Source: Streptomyces sp. PCS3-D2
GTDB taxonomy: Bacteria; Actinomycetota; Actinomycetes; Streptomycetales; Streptomycetaceae
NCBI RefSeq assembly: GCF_000612545.2
Contig: NZ_CP097800.1
Span: forward strand, 3,097,001-3,161,000
Direction: 5' to 3'
Length of the DNA stretch: 64,000 bases
Position 1 is the first letter of the stretch, and each line of letters opens with the position of its first letter. A model generated the notes under the pieces. It was given only the letters and a program-made list of their open reading frames with translations, was not told the DNA's origin and ran no database searches. Made by a program: the position numbers and the translations under genes. This document shows, in pieces, positions 8,046-18,616 of this stretch.

Positions 8046-8948
8046 TCAGTTCTGGCCCGAGGTGAAGGCGTGCTTCGCCAGCGTGCGGGCACCCTCCTTG
8101 TTGCCGCTGCGCAGGGCTCCGGGGAGCATGGTCAGCGCGTGCAGCCGGGAGGCGCTGTGGAAGCGCGCCGCGCGGGCCGCCTTCGGCCAGCCGCGGGCGT
8201 CCATACGGGCGGCCACCGCGGTGAAGTAGCGCTCGGCCTCGGCGAAGCGGGTGCCGGAGAAGGCCTGGACCGACGACTCGCTGACGGCGTGCCGGCGGTA
8301 CTGGAAGACGGTCGTGGAGTTGTCGATGACCATCTGCTCCCCGGCTTCGAGCAGGTCGACCACGAGCGCGAGGTCCTGGATGACCGAGTAGTCGTCCCGG
8401 AAGTTCACCTTGCGCAGCACCTCGCCGCGCCAGGCGATCGAGGGGAAGTAGAGCCAGTTGCCGCGCAGCACGCTGGCGGCCAGCTCCTCGCCGGCCATCA
8501 GGCGGCGGCCCTTCACCTGGGGTGCGTACAGCCGCTTCTTGGTGGTGTCGGCGAGGCCGCCCTGGACCACCCGGCCGGTGCCGTCGATGACCTCGACGCC
8601 GGGCTGGACCATGCCGATGCCCGGCCGCTCCTCGATGATCGCGCGGACGGTCTCCAGGTAGTGCGGGTGCAGCACGTCGTCGCAGCCCATGATGACCACG
8701 TGGTCGGCCTCGGACAGCCGTACGCACTTCTGGAAGTTCTTGGTGATGCCGAGGTTCTGCTCGTTGCGCGTGTAGTGCACGCGGTCGTCGCCGAGCGCGG
8801 CGAACCAGCCCGGTACGTCGGGTTCCTTGCCGTCGTCGATCACGACGAGGCGGAAGTCCCGGTCCGTCTGCGCCAGGACGCTGCGGACGGCGTCCTGCAT
8901 CAGTTGCACGTCCCCGTAGTAGGGGAGCATGAAGTCGAAGGTCACCAT
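8046..8948 (-). CDS. GT2-family glycosyltransferase
   Basis: 300 residues from ATG 8948. A GT-A Rossmann-like fold is indicated by FDFMLPYYGDVQLMQDAVRSV at the N-terminus, VVIDDG near residue 40 (nucleotide-binding Asp pair) and IMGCDDV near residue 90 (the DXD-equivalent metal site). There are no transmembrane segments, so it is cytoplasmic or peripheral. It probably adds one sugar to a lipid-linked intermediate from a nucleotide sugar donor. dTDP-rhamnose is possible given the rfb genes in the operon, but substrate specificity cannot be read from sequence. It lies 6 bases after the DUF2304 gene. Confidence 0.85.
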   Translation of the reverse strand: MVTFDFMLPYYGDVQLMQDAVRSVLAQTDRDFRLVVIDDGKEPDVPGWFAALGDDRVHYTRNEQNLGITKNFQKCVRLSEADHVVIMGCDDVLHPHYLETVRAIIEERPGIGMVQPGVEVIDGTGRVVQGGLADTTKKRLYAPQVKGRRLMAGEELAASVLRGNWLYFPSIAWRGEVLRKVNFRDDYSVIQDLALVVDLLEAGEQMVIDNSTTVFQYRRHAVSESSVQAFSGTRFAEAERYFTAVAARMDARGWPKAARAARFHSASRLHALTMLPGALRSGNKEGARTLAKHAFTSGQN

Positions 8949-8954
8949 GGGCGT

Positions 8955-9365
8955 TCAGGCCTTCACGGAGTCGGCGTCGGCCGTGGTGTCGCCGGCGGCA
9001 CCGGGCTCGGGGGCCAGGCGCTCGTCGTTGTGGCGCATGCCCTCGTTGATGGCCACCGTCCGGGCGAGGTCGGTGATCTTCTTCTCCAGCGAGCGGAACC
9101 GCAGGAAGGTGTTGAGCGTGAGGAAGCCCATCGCCAGGACCATCACGTAGAGCACGAGGTCGGTGCCGCGGCCGACGCCGAGCTTCTGGGCGAGCCAGGT
9201 GACGTCCGTCGGGCGGAGCACGGCGTACACGTTGACGATGACGAACAGGGAGAAGGCGATGCGCTTCCAGGCCCGGTTCTTCGCCTGGCTCCACGTCCGG
9301 ATGAACACCAGGGCCATCGACACGGAGCCGACGATCAGGACGAGCTGGATCCAGAAGTACTTCAT
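8955..9365 (-). CDS. DUF2304-family small membrane protein
   Basis: 136 residues with three hydrophobic segments (about 3-20, 35-50 and 68-88), then a charged coiled-coil-like stretch (FRSLEKKITDLARTVA) and an acidic tail. The R-x-W and VLRPTDVTWLAQKLGVGRGTDLVLY features fit DUF2304 proteins, which are usually encoded next to dolichol-phosphate-mannose-synthase-like GT2 genes. Its ATG overlaps the upstream GT2 stop by 4 bases (ATGA), implying coupled translation and a working partnership. Biochemical role unknown. Confidence 0.8.
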   Translation of the reverse strand: MKYFWIQLVLIVGSVSMALVFIRTWSQAKNRAWKRIAFSLFVIVNVYAVLRPTDVTWLAQKLGVGRGTDLVLYVMVLAMGFLTLNTFLRFRSLEKKITDLARTVAINEGMRHNDERLAPEPGAAGDTTADADSVKA

Positions 9366-10123
9366 CGACGCCCACGCTCCCGCAGCGAAATGTCAAAGAT
9401 GATGTTCACGCCGTTGATGAGGGACTGGCCCTTGGAGCGCGAGTATTCGGTGTAGAGGATGTCCACCGGGACCTCGGTGACCCGCAGGTCGGAACCCGCC
9501 AGGAAACCGACCAGCTCCGAGGCGTGCGCCATGCCGTTCATGGTGATGTTCAGCTGCTCGGCGGCCTTCCGGCTCAGGACGCGCAGACCGTTGTGCGCGT
9601 CGGTGAGCTTGAGCTTGCGGGCGGTGGGACTGACCGCGGCGGCCGTGCGCAGGACGACCTGCTTGATCCACGGCACCTGGCCGTTCTGCTCGATGAAGCG
9701 CGAGCCGAGCACCACGTCGGCCTCGTCCCGCCGCAGCACGCCGACCATCGTCTCGACGTCCTTGGTCTGGTGCTGACCGTCGGCGTCGAAGGTCGCGAAG
9801 TAGCGGGAACCGGGCTGGGCGAGCGCGTACTTCAGACCGGTCTGGAGAGCCGCGCCCTGACCCAGGTTCACCGGGTGGCGGACCAGGTGGGCACCGGTGG
9901 TCGCTATGTGCTCGGCCGAGTCGTCCGTGCTGCCGTCGTCGACGACGACGATGTTGGGGAACGTCTTGCGGGCCCCTTCGACCACATCGGCGATCACCTG
10001 GCCCTCGTTATAGGCCGGTATGACCAGCCAGACATCGTCGTATTGGGACACGGTAGCTCCAGCGGAATGTGGCACGTACGAGTGCTCGGTGATCGGTGTG
10101 ACGTCGTGGGCCGGCATGGTCAT
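9362..10123 (-). CDS. DPM1-like GT2 glycosyltransferase (polyprenyl-phosphate sugar synthase type)
   Basis: 253 residues from ATG 10123. Motifs: WLVIPAYNEG (about 32-41), VVVDDGSTDDS (about 57-67), NLGQGAALQTGL, and FATFDADGQHQ with the DXD site near residue 115. This set is typical of the dolichyl-phosphate mannose synthase subgroup, which loads a sugar from a nucleotide donor onto polyprenyl phosphate. There is no C-terminal membrane domain, and the adjacent DUF2304 protein may provide the anchor. Overlaps of 4 bases on both sides place it in a coupled chain between the flippase and DUF2304. Confidence 0.85.
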   Translation of the reverse strand: MTMPAHDVTPITEHSYVPHSAGATVSQYDDVWLVIPAYNEGQVIADVVEGARKTFPNIVVVDDGSTDDSAEHIATTGAHLVRHPVNLGQGAALQTGLKYALAQPGSRYFATFDADGQHQTKDVETMVGVLRRDEADVVLGSRFIEQNGQVPWIKQVVLRTAAAVSPTARKLKLTDAHNGLRVLSRKAAEQLNITMNGMAHASELVGFLAGSDLRVTEVPVDILYTEYSRSKGQSLINGVNIIFDISLRERGRR

Positions 10124-11460
10124 CTCCCGACCGCGCCCACACCCGCGGCGCCGGTGTCGGTGTCGGCCGACTGCCGGGGGGCTTCACCGGCTGCGGCCGC
10201 GGCTCCGGGGAAGCTCAGCCTGAGGGCTGCCAGCATAGCGAGCACGGTGGCGGTCGAGCCCAGGGCGTAGGCGACGATCACGCGCACGGCCACCTCGCCG
10301 GGGATCAGTGTGATGCCCACCAGGACCGCGGTACCGAGGGCCCAGCAGAGCAACTGGAGGTTGTGGCGCTTGAATACCATGAGCGCCTGTCCCAGCACCA
10401 TCGCGAACATGTACGCCGCGGTGCCCGCGGACAGCAGGAAGAAGTCGAAGCTTCCCAGTACCGGGTCCTGGATGCCGAAGAGCACCTCGATGAGCCAGGG
10501 GCCGAGGGCGGTGGCGGGCAGGCCGCCGAGCAGGCCGAGCGCCCCGACCACCATCGCGATCCGGCGCAGCATCGCCCAGAAGGCCACGCGGTCGCCGGCG
10601 GTGAAGGCCGCGGTCAGGCCGCTGAGCAGCGAGGCCTGGAGCGAGCCGAAGACGAAGAGCGGAACACGTGCGAGGACCGTCGCGCTCATCAGCGCCGCGA
10701 TCAGCGCGCTGTCGGACGGCGCCAGCAGCTTGGTGCTCATCACGGCCGCGTTCACGACCAGTTGGGACAGCAGCGTCGCGCAGACCAGCAGGCCGAGGCC
10801 GCCGCACAGTTCCCGCCAGGCGATCTGCTCGCCCGGACCGACCGCGCGCAGCAGCGGGGGCAGCGTCACCAGCGTCGCCACCACCGGCGCGACGGCCAGG
10901 ATGAGACTGAAGGCCAGTGCCGAGTGCAGTCCGAGGAGGGCGCACCCGAAGGCGAGCACGATCCGCAGCCCGCCGTCGACGGCGAGCTGGGTGCCGTAGG
11001 CGCCGAAGCGGCCGAGGCCCGCCAGCACGCCGCGGGTGAGGTAGCAGACGGCCATGCCGGTGAAGGCGGCGCCGAGCGCGGCGACCAGGGCGCGGTCCCC
11101 GTGGAACAGCAGGTCGGCCAGGGGGCCGGCGCCGAGGCCGAGAACCAGCAGGGTCGCGCCGAGGATTCCGGCGGTGAGCAGTCCGGCACGGCGGAGCACC
11201 GGGGCGGCGCCCTGGCCGAGGACCACCCGGGCGGAGACGATCCGGGTGAGCTCCTGCTCCAGGGGGAAGAAGATGCCGATGCCGAGGGACATCACGATCG
11301 TCCACAGCACCGAGACGTTGGCATAGCCCGCATCGGACAGGCTGTGACCGGCCACGCCCAGGTGGGCGTACGAGGCGCCGCCGAGCACGACGGTGCCGCC
11401 GGCCACCGCGACGGTGCCCGGCGGCAGGGCCGCACTCAGCTTGTTCAGCAGGGTCTTCAT
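10120..11460 (-). CDS. Wzx-like polysaccharide flippase (MOP superfamily)
   Basis: 446 residues from ATG 11460. About 12 hydrophobic segments cover the protein, starting at VAVAGGTVVLGGASYAHLGV. There is a characteristic GY-containing first loop, the segment SLGIGIFFPLEQELTRIVSARV, and a short Ala-rich C-terminal tail. The pattern fits the lipopolysaccharide-flippase branch (Wzx/MurJ-like). It would move an undecaprenyl-linked oligosaccharide across the membrane. It is flanked by 4-base ATGA overlaps with rfbD and the DPM1-like gene. No Wzy polymerase or chain-length regulator is visible here. Confidence 0.8.
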   Translation of the reverse strand: MKTLLNKLSAALPPGTVAVAGGTVVLGGASYAHLGVAGHSLSDAGYANVSVLWTIVMSLGIGIFFPLEQELTRIVSARVVLGQGAAPVLRRAGLLTAGILGATLLVLGLGAGPLADLLFHGDRALVAALGAAFTGMAVCYLTRGVLAGLGRFGAYGTQLAVDGGLRIVLAFGCALLGLHSALAFSLILAVAPVVATLVTLPPLLRAVGPGEQIAWRELCGGLGLLVCATLLSQLVVNAAVMSTKLLAPSDSALIAALMSATVLARVPLFVFGSLQASLLSGLTAAFTAGDRVAFWAMLRRIAMVVGALGLLGGLPATALGPWLIEVLFGIQDPVLGSFDFFLLSAGTAAYMFAMVLGQALMVFKRHNLQLLCWALGTAVLVGITLIPGEVAVRVIVAYALGSTATVLAMLAALRLSFPGAAAAAGEAPRQSADTDTGAAGVGAVGR

Positions 11461-12380
11461 CCCGCGCGGCCGTCCCGGGCCGCCTCGGCGAGTGCGGCGA
11501 AGCCGGGGGTGGCCAGCGCCAGGGCCAGCTGTTCGCGCCAGTCGGCAAGCGGCTCCAGTCCGGCCTTCTGCTGCCACGCGTCGTGTGCGAGCACGCTGAA
11601 GGCGGGGCGGGCGGCGGGGCGGACGAACGCCTCGGAGGTCGTCGGCCGGATCCGCTCGGGATCCAGACCGCTCAGGCGGTAGGCCTCGCGGGCCAGTCCC
11701 CTCCAGGTGGTCCGGCCGCTCGCGGTGCCGTGGTAGATCCCGCCGGCGGCCCGGCCCCGGAGGGCGGCCAGTCCGAGGTCGACCAGCCGGCCGGCGAGCG
11801 CGTAGGACCAGGTGGGTTGGCCGTGCTGATCGTCGACCACGTCGAGCGAGTCGCGCTGGGCGGCCAGCTTCAGCATGGTGGCAACGAAGTTCGACCCGTG
11901 CTCGCCGTACAGCCAGGCGGTCCGTACGACGTAGCCGTCCTGCGGCAGCAGTTCGGTGACGGCCTGCTCGCCGACCAGCTTGGAGCGTCCGTAGGCGTTG
12001 ACCGGGCCGGTCACGGCGTCCTCGCGGTACGGCTCCGAGGCGTCGCCGGGCAGCACGTAGTCGGTGGAGACGTGGATCAGCCGCACGCCGGCGGCGGCGC
12101 ACGCCTCGGCGAGGACGCGCACGGCGGTGCCGTTGACGGCGGTCGCGGCCTCCTCGGCGCTCTCGGCACCGTCGACGTCCGTCCAGGCAGCGCAGTTCAC
12201 GACCACGGCAGCGCCCTCGACCGCGGCCCGGACCGCGGCCGGGTCGGTGATGTCGAGATCGGCGCGGTTGCGGCCCACGGCCTCGATCCCGGCGCGCTTC
12301 AGGACGGTCAGGACGTCCCGGCCGAGCATCCCGCCGGCGCCGGTGACGAGCCAGTGCCCGGACGACGAGTTGGCGCTCAC
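11457..12380 (-). CDS. rfbD: dTDP-4-dehydrorhamnose reductase (RmlD)
   Basis: 307 residues from GTG 12380. The GTG overlaps the rfbB stop (GTGA); no ATG fits. NAD(P)-binding motif VTGAGGMLGRD at residues 11-21; HVSTDYVLPG; and YGRSKLVGE, the YxxxK catalytic pair, near residue 130. Catalyses the last step to dTDP-L-rhamnose, reducing dTDP-4-keto-rhamnose with NAD(P)H. Length is normal for RmlD. It is one of four rml genes, the other three being within 3.5 kb. Confidence 0.94.
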   Translation of the reverse strand: MSANSSSGHWLVTGAGGMLGRDVLTVLKRAGIEAVGRNRADLDITDPAAVRAAVEGAAVVVNCAAWTDVDGAESAEEAATAVNGTAVRVLAEACAAAGVRLIHVSTDYVLPGDASEPYREDAVTGPVNAYGRSKLVGEQAVTELLPQDGYVVRTAWLYGEHGSNFVATMLKLAAQRDSLDVVDDQHGQPTWSYALAGRLVDLGLAALRGRAAGGIYHGTASGRTTWRGLAREAYRLSGLDPERIRPTTSEAFVRPAARPAFSVLAHDAWQQKAGLEPLADWREQLALALATPGFAALAEAARDGRAG

Positions 12381-13354
12381 TTCTGCAGGGCCGCCTTCGC
12401 CTTCAGCGGCTCCCACCAGGCGCGGTTCTCGCGGTACCACGCGATGGTGGCCTTGATGCCGTCCTCGAAGGTGACCTGGGGGGCGTAACCCAGCTCGGCG
12501 CCGATCTTGCTGATGTCGATGGAGTAGCGCAGGTCGTGGCCCTTGCGGTCCTCGACGTGCTCGACCATGTCCCAGCCCAGGCCCGCGGCCTCCAGCAGGA
12601 CGCCGGTGAGCTCCTTGTTGGTGAGCTCGGTGCCGCCACCGATGTTGTAGACCTCGCCGGCCCGGCCCTTGCGCATGGCCAGGTCGATGCCCCGGCAGTG
12701 GTCGGAGACGTGCAGCCAGTCGCGGACGTTTCCGCCGTTGCCGTACAGCGGGACCTTCTTGCCGTCCATCAGGTTCGAGACGAACAGCGGGATGACCTTC
12801 TCCGGGAACTGGTAGTGCCCGTAGTTGTTGGAGCAGCGGGTGACCACCACGTCCATGCCGTGGGTGCGCGCGTACGCCAGCGCCAACAGGTCGGAGGATG
12901 CCTTGGAGGCGGAGTAGGGGGAGTTCGGCACCAGCGGCCACTCCTCCGTCCAGGAGCCCTCGCTGATCGATCCGTAGACCTCGTCGGTGGAGATGTGGAC
13001 GAAGCGGCCGACCCCGTGCTTGCGGGCGGCGTCCAGCAGCACCTGGGTGCCGACGACGTTCGTCATGACGAAGGGGCCCGCACCGGCGATCGACCGGTCC
13101 ACGTGGGACTCGGCGGCGAAGTGCACGACCACGTCGTGGCCGGCCATCACCTGGTCGACGGCCTCGGCGTCGCAGATGTCGCCCTGGACGAAGCGGTATC
13201 CGCTGTGGCCCGCGACCGGAGCGAGGTTCGCCTCGACGCCCGAGTAGGTCAGCTTGTCGAAGACGGTGACCTGCGCCGTGGCGTCTGCACCGAGCTGCTG
13301 GCGGACGAATTCTGAACCGATGAAGCCGGCGCCGCCGGTCACGAGGATGCGCAT
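12377..13354 (-). CDS. rfbB: dTDP-glucose 4,6-dehydratase (RmlB)
   Basis: 325 residues from ATG 13354. GGAGFIGS nucleotide-binding loop at residues 7-14, HFAAESHVDRS, the catalytic STDEVYG with its Asp-Glu pair near residue 125, YSASK (YxxxK) near 150, and RDWLHVSDH. Converts dTDP-glucose to dTDP-4-keto-6-deoxyglucose, the second step to dTDP-rhamnose. First gene of the seven-gene minus-strand operon running down to the GT-C-like gene. A TAGACT hexamer only 10-15 bases upstream suggests an almost leaderless mRNA. Confidence 0.96.
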   Translation of the reverse strand: MRILVTGGAGFIGSEFVRQQLGADATAQVTVFDKLTYSGVEANLAPVAGHSGYRFVQGDICDAEAVDQVMAGHDVVVHFAAESHVDRSIAGAGPFVMTNVVGTQVLLDAARKHGVGRFVHISTDEVYGSISEGSWTEEWPLVPNSPYSASKASSDLLALAYARTHGMDVVVTRCSNNYGHYQFPEKVIPLFVSNLMDGKKVPLYGNGGNVRDWLHVSDHCRGIDLAMRKGRAGEVYNIGGGTELTNKELTGVLLEAAGLGWDMVEHVEDRKGHDLRYSIDISKIGAELGYAPQVTFEDGIKATIAWYRENRAWWEPLKAKAALQK

Positions 13355-13435
13355 AATACGAAGAGTCTAGCCGCCTGCCGAACGTCACACGCCGGACGGT
13401 CGGACCGCCGCGGCCCTCTCGCATAGGGTTCACCC
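13355..13435. promoter_or_regulatory. Divergent rfbB / rfbA promoter region
   Basis: 81 bases. For rfbA (plus strand) a -10-like TAGGGT at 13424-13429 would start transcription on or next to the A of the ATG at 13436, giving a leaderless mRNA. For rfbB (minus strand) TAGACT at 13364-13369 would start about 3 bases before its ATG. The -35 regions are weak in both directions. Neither gene has a clear Shine-Dalgarno in this gap. Confidence 0.55.
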
Positions 13436-14311
13436 ATGCGTGGAATTCTTTTGGCCGGTGGCACCGGATCGCGACTCTGGCCGCTGACTCGGGCCGTCTC
13501 GAAGCAGCTGCTGCCCGTCTTCGACAAGCCGATGATCTACTACCCGCTCTCCACCCTGGTCATGGCGGGAATCAGCGAGATCCTGATCATCACCACCCCT
13601 GAAGACCGCGACCAGTTCGAGCGGCTGCTCGGCGACGGTTCGCAGTTCGGACTGCGGTTGGAGTACGCCGTCCAGGAGCGCCCCGAGGGCATCGCCCAGG
13701 CGTTCGTCCTCGGCGCCGACTTCATCGGCGACGAGTCCGTCGCATTGATCCTCGGCGACAACATCTTCCACGGCAGCGGCCTCGGCACCCGCCTCGCCCA
13801 GCACACCGACGCCAAGGGCGGCCGGGTGTTCGCGTACCCGGTGGCGGACCCGACCGCCTACGGCGTCGTGGAGTTCGACGAGAAGGGCCAGGCCATCTCC
13901 ATCGAGGAGAAGCCGGTCAAGCCCAAGTCCCGCTACGCGGTGCCGGGTCTGTACTTCTACGACAACCAGGTCGTGGAGATAGCCAGGGGGCTCAAGCCCA
14001 GCGCCCGCGGCGAGCTGGAGATCACCGCCGTCAACGACGCCTACCTCCAGGCCGGCGAACTGAACGTCACCATCCTGGACCGCGGCACCGCCTGGCTCGA
14101 CACCGGCACCTTCGTCTCGATGGTCCAGGCCTCCGAGTTCGTCCGCGTGATCGAGGAACGCCAGGGCTTCAAGATCGGCTGCATCGAAGAGGCGGCCTGG
14201 CGGGCCGGCCTGATCGACTCCGACCAACTGCGTTCGCTCGCCGAGCCGTTGACCAAGAGCGGCTACGGCACCTACCTCCTGGCCCTGCTGGACGAGGAGG
14301 AGGGCAAGTGA
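13436..14311 (+). CDS. rfbA: Glucose-1-phosphate thymidylyltransferase (RmlA)
   Basis: 291 residues from ATG 13436. Nucleotidyl-transfer signature [20 protein letters not shown] at residues 7-26, [10 protein letters not shown] near residue 109, EEKPVKPKS near 161 and YLQAGELNV. Makes dTDP-glucose from dTTP and glucose-1-phosphate, the first and usually feedback-controlled step of the rhamnose pathway. Full length. Its stop overlaps the rfbC start by 4 bases, so the two are coupled. Confidence 0.96.
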   Translation: MRGILLAGGTGSRLWPLTRAVSKQLLPVFDKPMIYYPLSTLVMAGISEILIITTPEDRDQFERLLGDGSQFGLRLEYAVQERPEGIAQAFVLGADFIGDESVALILGDNIFHGSGLGTRLAQHTDAKGGRVFAYPVADPTAYGVVEFDEKGQAISIEEKPVKPKSRYAVPGLYFYDNQVVEIARGLKPSARGELEITAVNDAYLQAGELNVTILDRGTAWLDTGTFVSMVQASEFVRVIEERQGFKIGCIEEAAWRAGLIDSDQLRSLAEPLTKSGYGTYLLALLDEEEGK

Positions 14312-14907
14312 AGTTCCGCGAACTCTCCATCGCGGGCGCCTTCGAGGTGACCCCGCAGCTGCACGGCGACCCGCGCGGCCTGTTCACCGAGTGGTACCGC
14401 TTCGACCGCCTGGCGGAGGTCGTCGGCCACCCGCTGAACCTGGCGCAGGCGAACCTCTCCGTCTCCGCCGCGGGCGTGGTTCGCGGCATCCACTTCGCCG
14501 ACGTGCCGCGCGGCCAGGCCAAGTACGTGACCTGCGTGCGCGGCGCCGTGCTCGACGTCATCGTGGACCTGCGGGTGGGCTCCCCCACCTTCGGCCGCTG
14601 GGAGGGCGTCCGCCTCGACGACGCCGACCGCCGGGCCGTCTACATCCCCGAGGGGCTCGGCCACGGCTTCTGCGCCCTGACCGACGACGCGACCCTGTCG
14701 TACCTCTGCTCGGAGACGTACAACCCCACCGGCGAGCACTCGGTGCACCCGCTCGACCCGGACCTGGGCATCGAGTGGCCCGCCGAGTTCCCGCAGCTGT
14801 CCGCGCGCGACGAGGCCGCCCCGTCGCTGGCCGAAGCCATCTCGACCGGACTGCTGCCCGACCACGCCGCCTGTGTCGAGTTCACCGAGTCGCTGCGCGT
14901 GAACTGA
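14308..14907 (+). CDS. rfbC: dTDP-4-dehydrorhamnose 3,5-epimerase (RmlC)
   Basis: 199 residues. Cupin fold with the RmlC active-site set: VVRGIHF (catalytic His, near residue 60), [17 protein letters not shown] (Asp partner) and YLCSETYNP (catalytic Tyr, near residue 135). Epimerises C3 and C5 of the 4-keto sugar to the L-rhamno configuration. Starts inside the rfbA stop (ATGA) and is followed within 20 bases by a strong terminator. With rfbB and rfbD on the other strand the dTDP-rhamnose pathway is complete. Confidence 0.95.
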   Translation: MKFRELSIAGAFEVTPQLHGDPRGLFTEWYRFDRLAEVVGHPLNLAQANLSVSAAGVVRGIHFADVPRGQAKYVTCVRGAVLDVIVDLRVGSPTFGRWEGVRLDDADRRAVYIPEGLGHGFCALTDDATLSYLCSETYNPTGEHSVHPLDPDLGIEWPAEFPQLSARDEAAPSLAEAISTGLLPDHAACVEFTESLRVN

Positions 14908-14926
14908 CGCGCCGCCCGCGTACGCG

Positions 14927-14963
14927 GAAGGGCCGCACCCCGCAGGACGGGGTGCGGCCCTTC
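14927..14963 (+). terminator. rfbAC terminator
   Basis: Perfect 16-bp stem (14927-14942 with 14948-14963) and 5-base loop, 19 bases after the rfbC stop. The flank is not strongly U-rich, typical of Streptomyces terminators. Confidence 0.8.
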
Positions 14964-15010
14964 TGGTGTGTCCGGGCCGGTCCGGCCGCGACCGCCGGCC
15001 GCAACGCCGA

Positions 15011-15050
15011 AGGGCCCCGCCCCACCGCCTCGGCGGTGGGCCGGGGCCCT
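15011..15050 (-). terminator. tuf terminator
   Basis: 19-bp stem with a single mismatch (15011-15029 with 15032-15050) and a tiny loop, about 50 bases beyond the tuf stop. Being symmetric, it could also back up the rfbAC terminator on the other strand. Confidence 0.75.
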
Positions 15051-15099
15051 CCAGTGGAACGTGGTGCCCGGTCAACGGGCTACCAGGTCAGAACCCGAA

Positions 15100-16293
<1,194 letters not shown>

Positions 16294-16373
16294 GGGGGTC
16301 CTCCTGGAGAGTGGTTCTGTACGCCTTACAGATCGGCGCCAGGTGATCTTTGCTGGAAAGCCGGCCGGTCCCC

Positions 16374-16402
16374 GGGGCAACGGGAGTGGCTCCTGTTGCC
16401 CC
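16374..16402 (-). terminator. Hairpin between fusA and tuf
   Basis: 13-bp stem with one G-U pair (16374-16386 with 16390-16402) and a 3-base loop. No U run follows on the minus strand, so it is more likely a partial terminator or RNA-processing or stability element that adjusts tuf relative to fusA. Confidence 0.5.
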
Positions 16403-16444
16403 AGAGGCTGCCGGTGACAAGCCTAAAGCGTGTACTCCGAAGAG

Positions 16445-18577
16445 TTACTCGCCCTTGGCCTTCGCGATGATCTCCTCGGCGACGTTCCGGGGAACCTCGG
16501 CGTAGGAGTCGAACTGCATCGAGTAGCTGGCGCGACCCGAGGTCTTGCTGCGGAGGTCGCCGACGTAGCCGAACATCTCCGACAGGGGCACGAGGCCCTT
16601 GACGATCTTGGCTCCGTGACGGTCCTCCATGGCCTGAATCTGGCCACGGCGGGAGTTGATGTCACCGATGACATCGCCCATGGACTCCTCGGGCGTGGTG
16701 ACCTCAACGGCCATCATCGGCTCGAGCAGAACGGGCGAAGCCTTGCGCGCGGCCTCCTTGAAGGCCTGCGAACCGGCGATCTTGAAGGCGAGCTCGGAGG
16801 AGTCGACCTCGTGGTAGCCGCCGTCGAGAAGCGTGACGCGAACGCCCGTCATCTCGTAGCCGGCCAGGATGCCGAACTGCATGGCCTCCTGCGCACCCGC
16901 GTCCACCGAAGGGATGTACTCCTTCGGCACACGACCGCCGGTGACCTTGTTCACGAACTCGTACGCCGGGCCGTCGGCCTCGGTGATGGGCTCGATCGCG
17001 ATCTGCACCTTGGCGAACTGACCGGTACCACCGGTCTGCTTCTTGTGGGTGTAGTCGTGACGCTCGACGGCCTTGCGGATCGTCTCGCGGTACGCGACCT
17101 GCGGCTTGCCGACGTTGGCCTCGACCTTGAACTCGCGCTTCATGCGGTCGACAAGCACCTCAAGGTGCAGCTCGCCCATTCCGCCGAGGATGGTCTGGCC
17201 CGTCTCCTCGTCCGAGTGAACGTGGAAGGAGGGGTCCTCCTCCGCGAGACGCTGGATGGCGACACCCAGCTTCTCCTGGTCACCCTTGGACTTGGGCTCG
17301 ATGGCGACCTGGATGACCGGAGCCGGGAAGTCCATGGACTCCAGGATCACGGGCTGCTTGTCGTCGCACAGCGTCTCACCGGTGGTGGTCTGCTTCAGGC
17401 CCATCACGGCGACGATGTCGCCGGCGCCCACCGAGTCGATCTCCTCACGCTTGTTCGCGTGCATGCGGTAGATCTTGCCGATGCGCTCCTTCTTGCCCTT
17501 GACGGAGTTCAGCACCGCGGTGCCGGCCTCCAGGCGGCCCGAGTAAACCCGGACGAAGGTGAGCTTACCGAGGTGCGGGTCGCTCATGATCTTGAACGCG
17601 AGCGCGGCGAGGGGCTCCTCGTCGGACGGCTTGCGCTTCACGACCGTCTCGGCGTCGCGGACGTCGTGGCCCTCGATGGCCTCGATGTCCAGCGGCGACG
17701 GCAGGTAACGGACGACAGCGTCGAGCAGGGGCTGGACACCCTTGTTCTTGAACGCCGTGCCACAGAACACCGCGGTGATCGTGGGCTCGCCCTTGCCCTT
17801 GCCGGAGCCGAGGATGATACGACGGACGGCGGCGTGCAGCTGGTCCTCGGTGGGCTCGATGCCCTCGAGGAAGAGCTCCATCATCTCTTCGTCGTTCTCG
17901 GCGACGGTCTCGACCAGCTTGCCGCGCCACTCCTCAGCGGCCTCGGTGTGGCTGGCCGGGATGTCGACGATGTCGTACATCTCGCCCTTGGTCGCCTCGG
18001 CGGACCAGACGAGCGCCTTCATGCGGACGAGGTCGACGACACCCTGGAAGTCGGCCTCGGCACCGATGGGGAGCTGCATGACGATCGGAACCGCACCGAG
18101 GCGGTCCGTGATCATGTCGACGCAGCGGTGGAACTCGGCGCCGGTGCGGTCGAGCTTGTTGACGAAGCAGATACGCGGAACGCCGTAGCGGTCCGCCTGA
18201 CGCCAGACGGTCTCGGACTGCGGCTCGACGCCGGCCACACCGTCGAAGACGGTGACGGCGCCGTCGAGGACGCGGAGCGAACGCTCCACCTCGACGGTGA
18301 AGTCGACGTGACCCGGGGTGTCGATGATGTTGATGGTGTGGTCAACATCTTCGAGCGGCCAGTGGCAGGTGGTGGCGGCAGACGTGATGGTGATACCACG
18401 CTCCTGCTCCTGCTCCATCCAGTCCATCGTGGCGGCGCCGTCGTGGACCTCACCGATCTTGTACGACACACCGGTGTAGAACAGGATGCGCTCGGTGGTG
18501 GTCGTCTTGCCCGCGTCGATGTGGGCCATGATCCCGATGTTGCGGACCTTGGCCAGGTCAAGCGAAGTGGTAGCCAT
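16445..18577 (-). CDS. fusA: Elongation factor G
   Basis: 710 residues from ATG 18577 ([15 protein letters not shown]). GTPase motifs: [15 protein letters not shown] (about 18-32), the switch region [22 protein letters not shown] (about 88-95) and NKLDRTGA (about 142). Domains II-V follow, ending in the domain IV/V region [15 protein letters not shown]. Full length. Drives ribosomal translocation and, with RRF, ribosome recycling. Third gene of the str operon, 39 bases after rpsG. Confidence 0.97.
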   Translation of the reverse strand: MATTSLDLAKVRNIGIMAHIDAGKTTTTERILFYTGVSYKIGEVHDGAATMDWMEQEQERGITITSAATTCHWPLEDVDHTINIIDTPGHVDFTVEVERSLRVLDGAVTVFDGVAGVEPQSETVWRQADRYGVPRICFVNKLDRTGAEFHRCVDMITDRLGAVPIVMQLPIGAEADFQGVVDLVRMKALVWSAEATKGEMYDIVDIPASHTEAAEEWRGKLVETVAENDEEMMELFLEGIEPTEDQLHAAVRRIILGSGKGKGEPTITAVFCGTAFKNKGVQPLLDAVVRYLPSPLDIEAIEGHDVRDAETVVKRKPSDEEPLAALAFKIMSDPHLGKLTFVRVYSGRLEAGTAVLNSVKGKKERIGKIYRMHANKREEIDSVGAGDIVAVMGLKQTTTGETLCDDKQPVILESMDFPAPVIQVAIEPKSKGDQEKLGVAIQRLAEEDPSFHVHSDEETGQTILGGMGELHLEVLVDRMKREFKVEANVGKPQVAYRETIRKAVERHDYTHKKQTGGTGQFAKVQIAIEPITEADGPAYEFVNKVTGGRVPKEYIPSVDAGAQEAMQFGILAGYEMTGVRVTLLDGGYHEVDSSELAFKIAGSQAFKEAARKASPVLLEPMMAVEVTTPEESMGDVIGDINSRRGQIQAMEDRHGAKIVKGLVPLSEMFGYVGDLRSKTSGRASYSMQFDSYAEVPRNVAEEIIAKAKGE

Positions 18578-18616
18578 AAGGCTTCGGTCTTCTCTCGGTC
18601 TCGATGTGGGGTGGGA

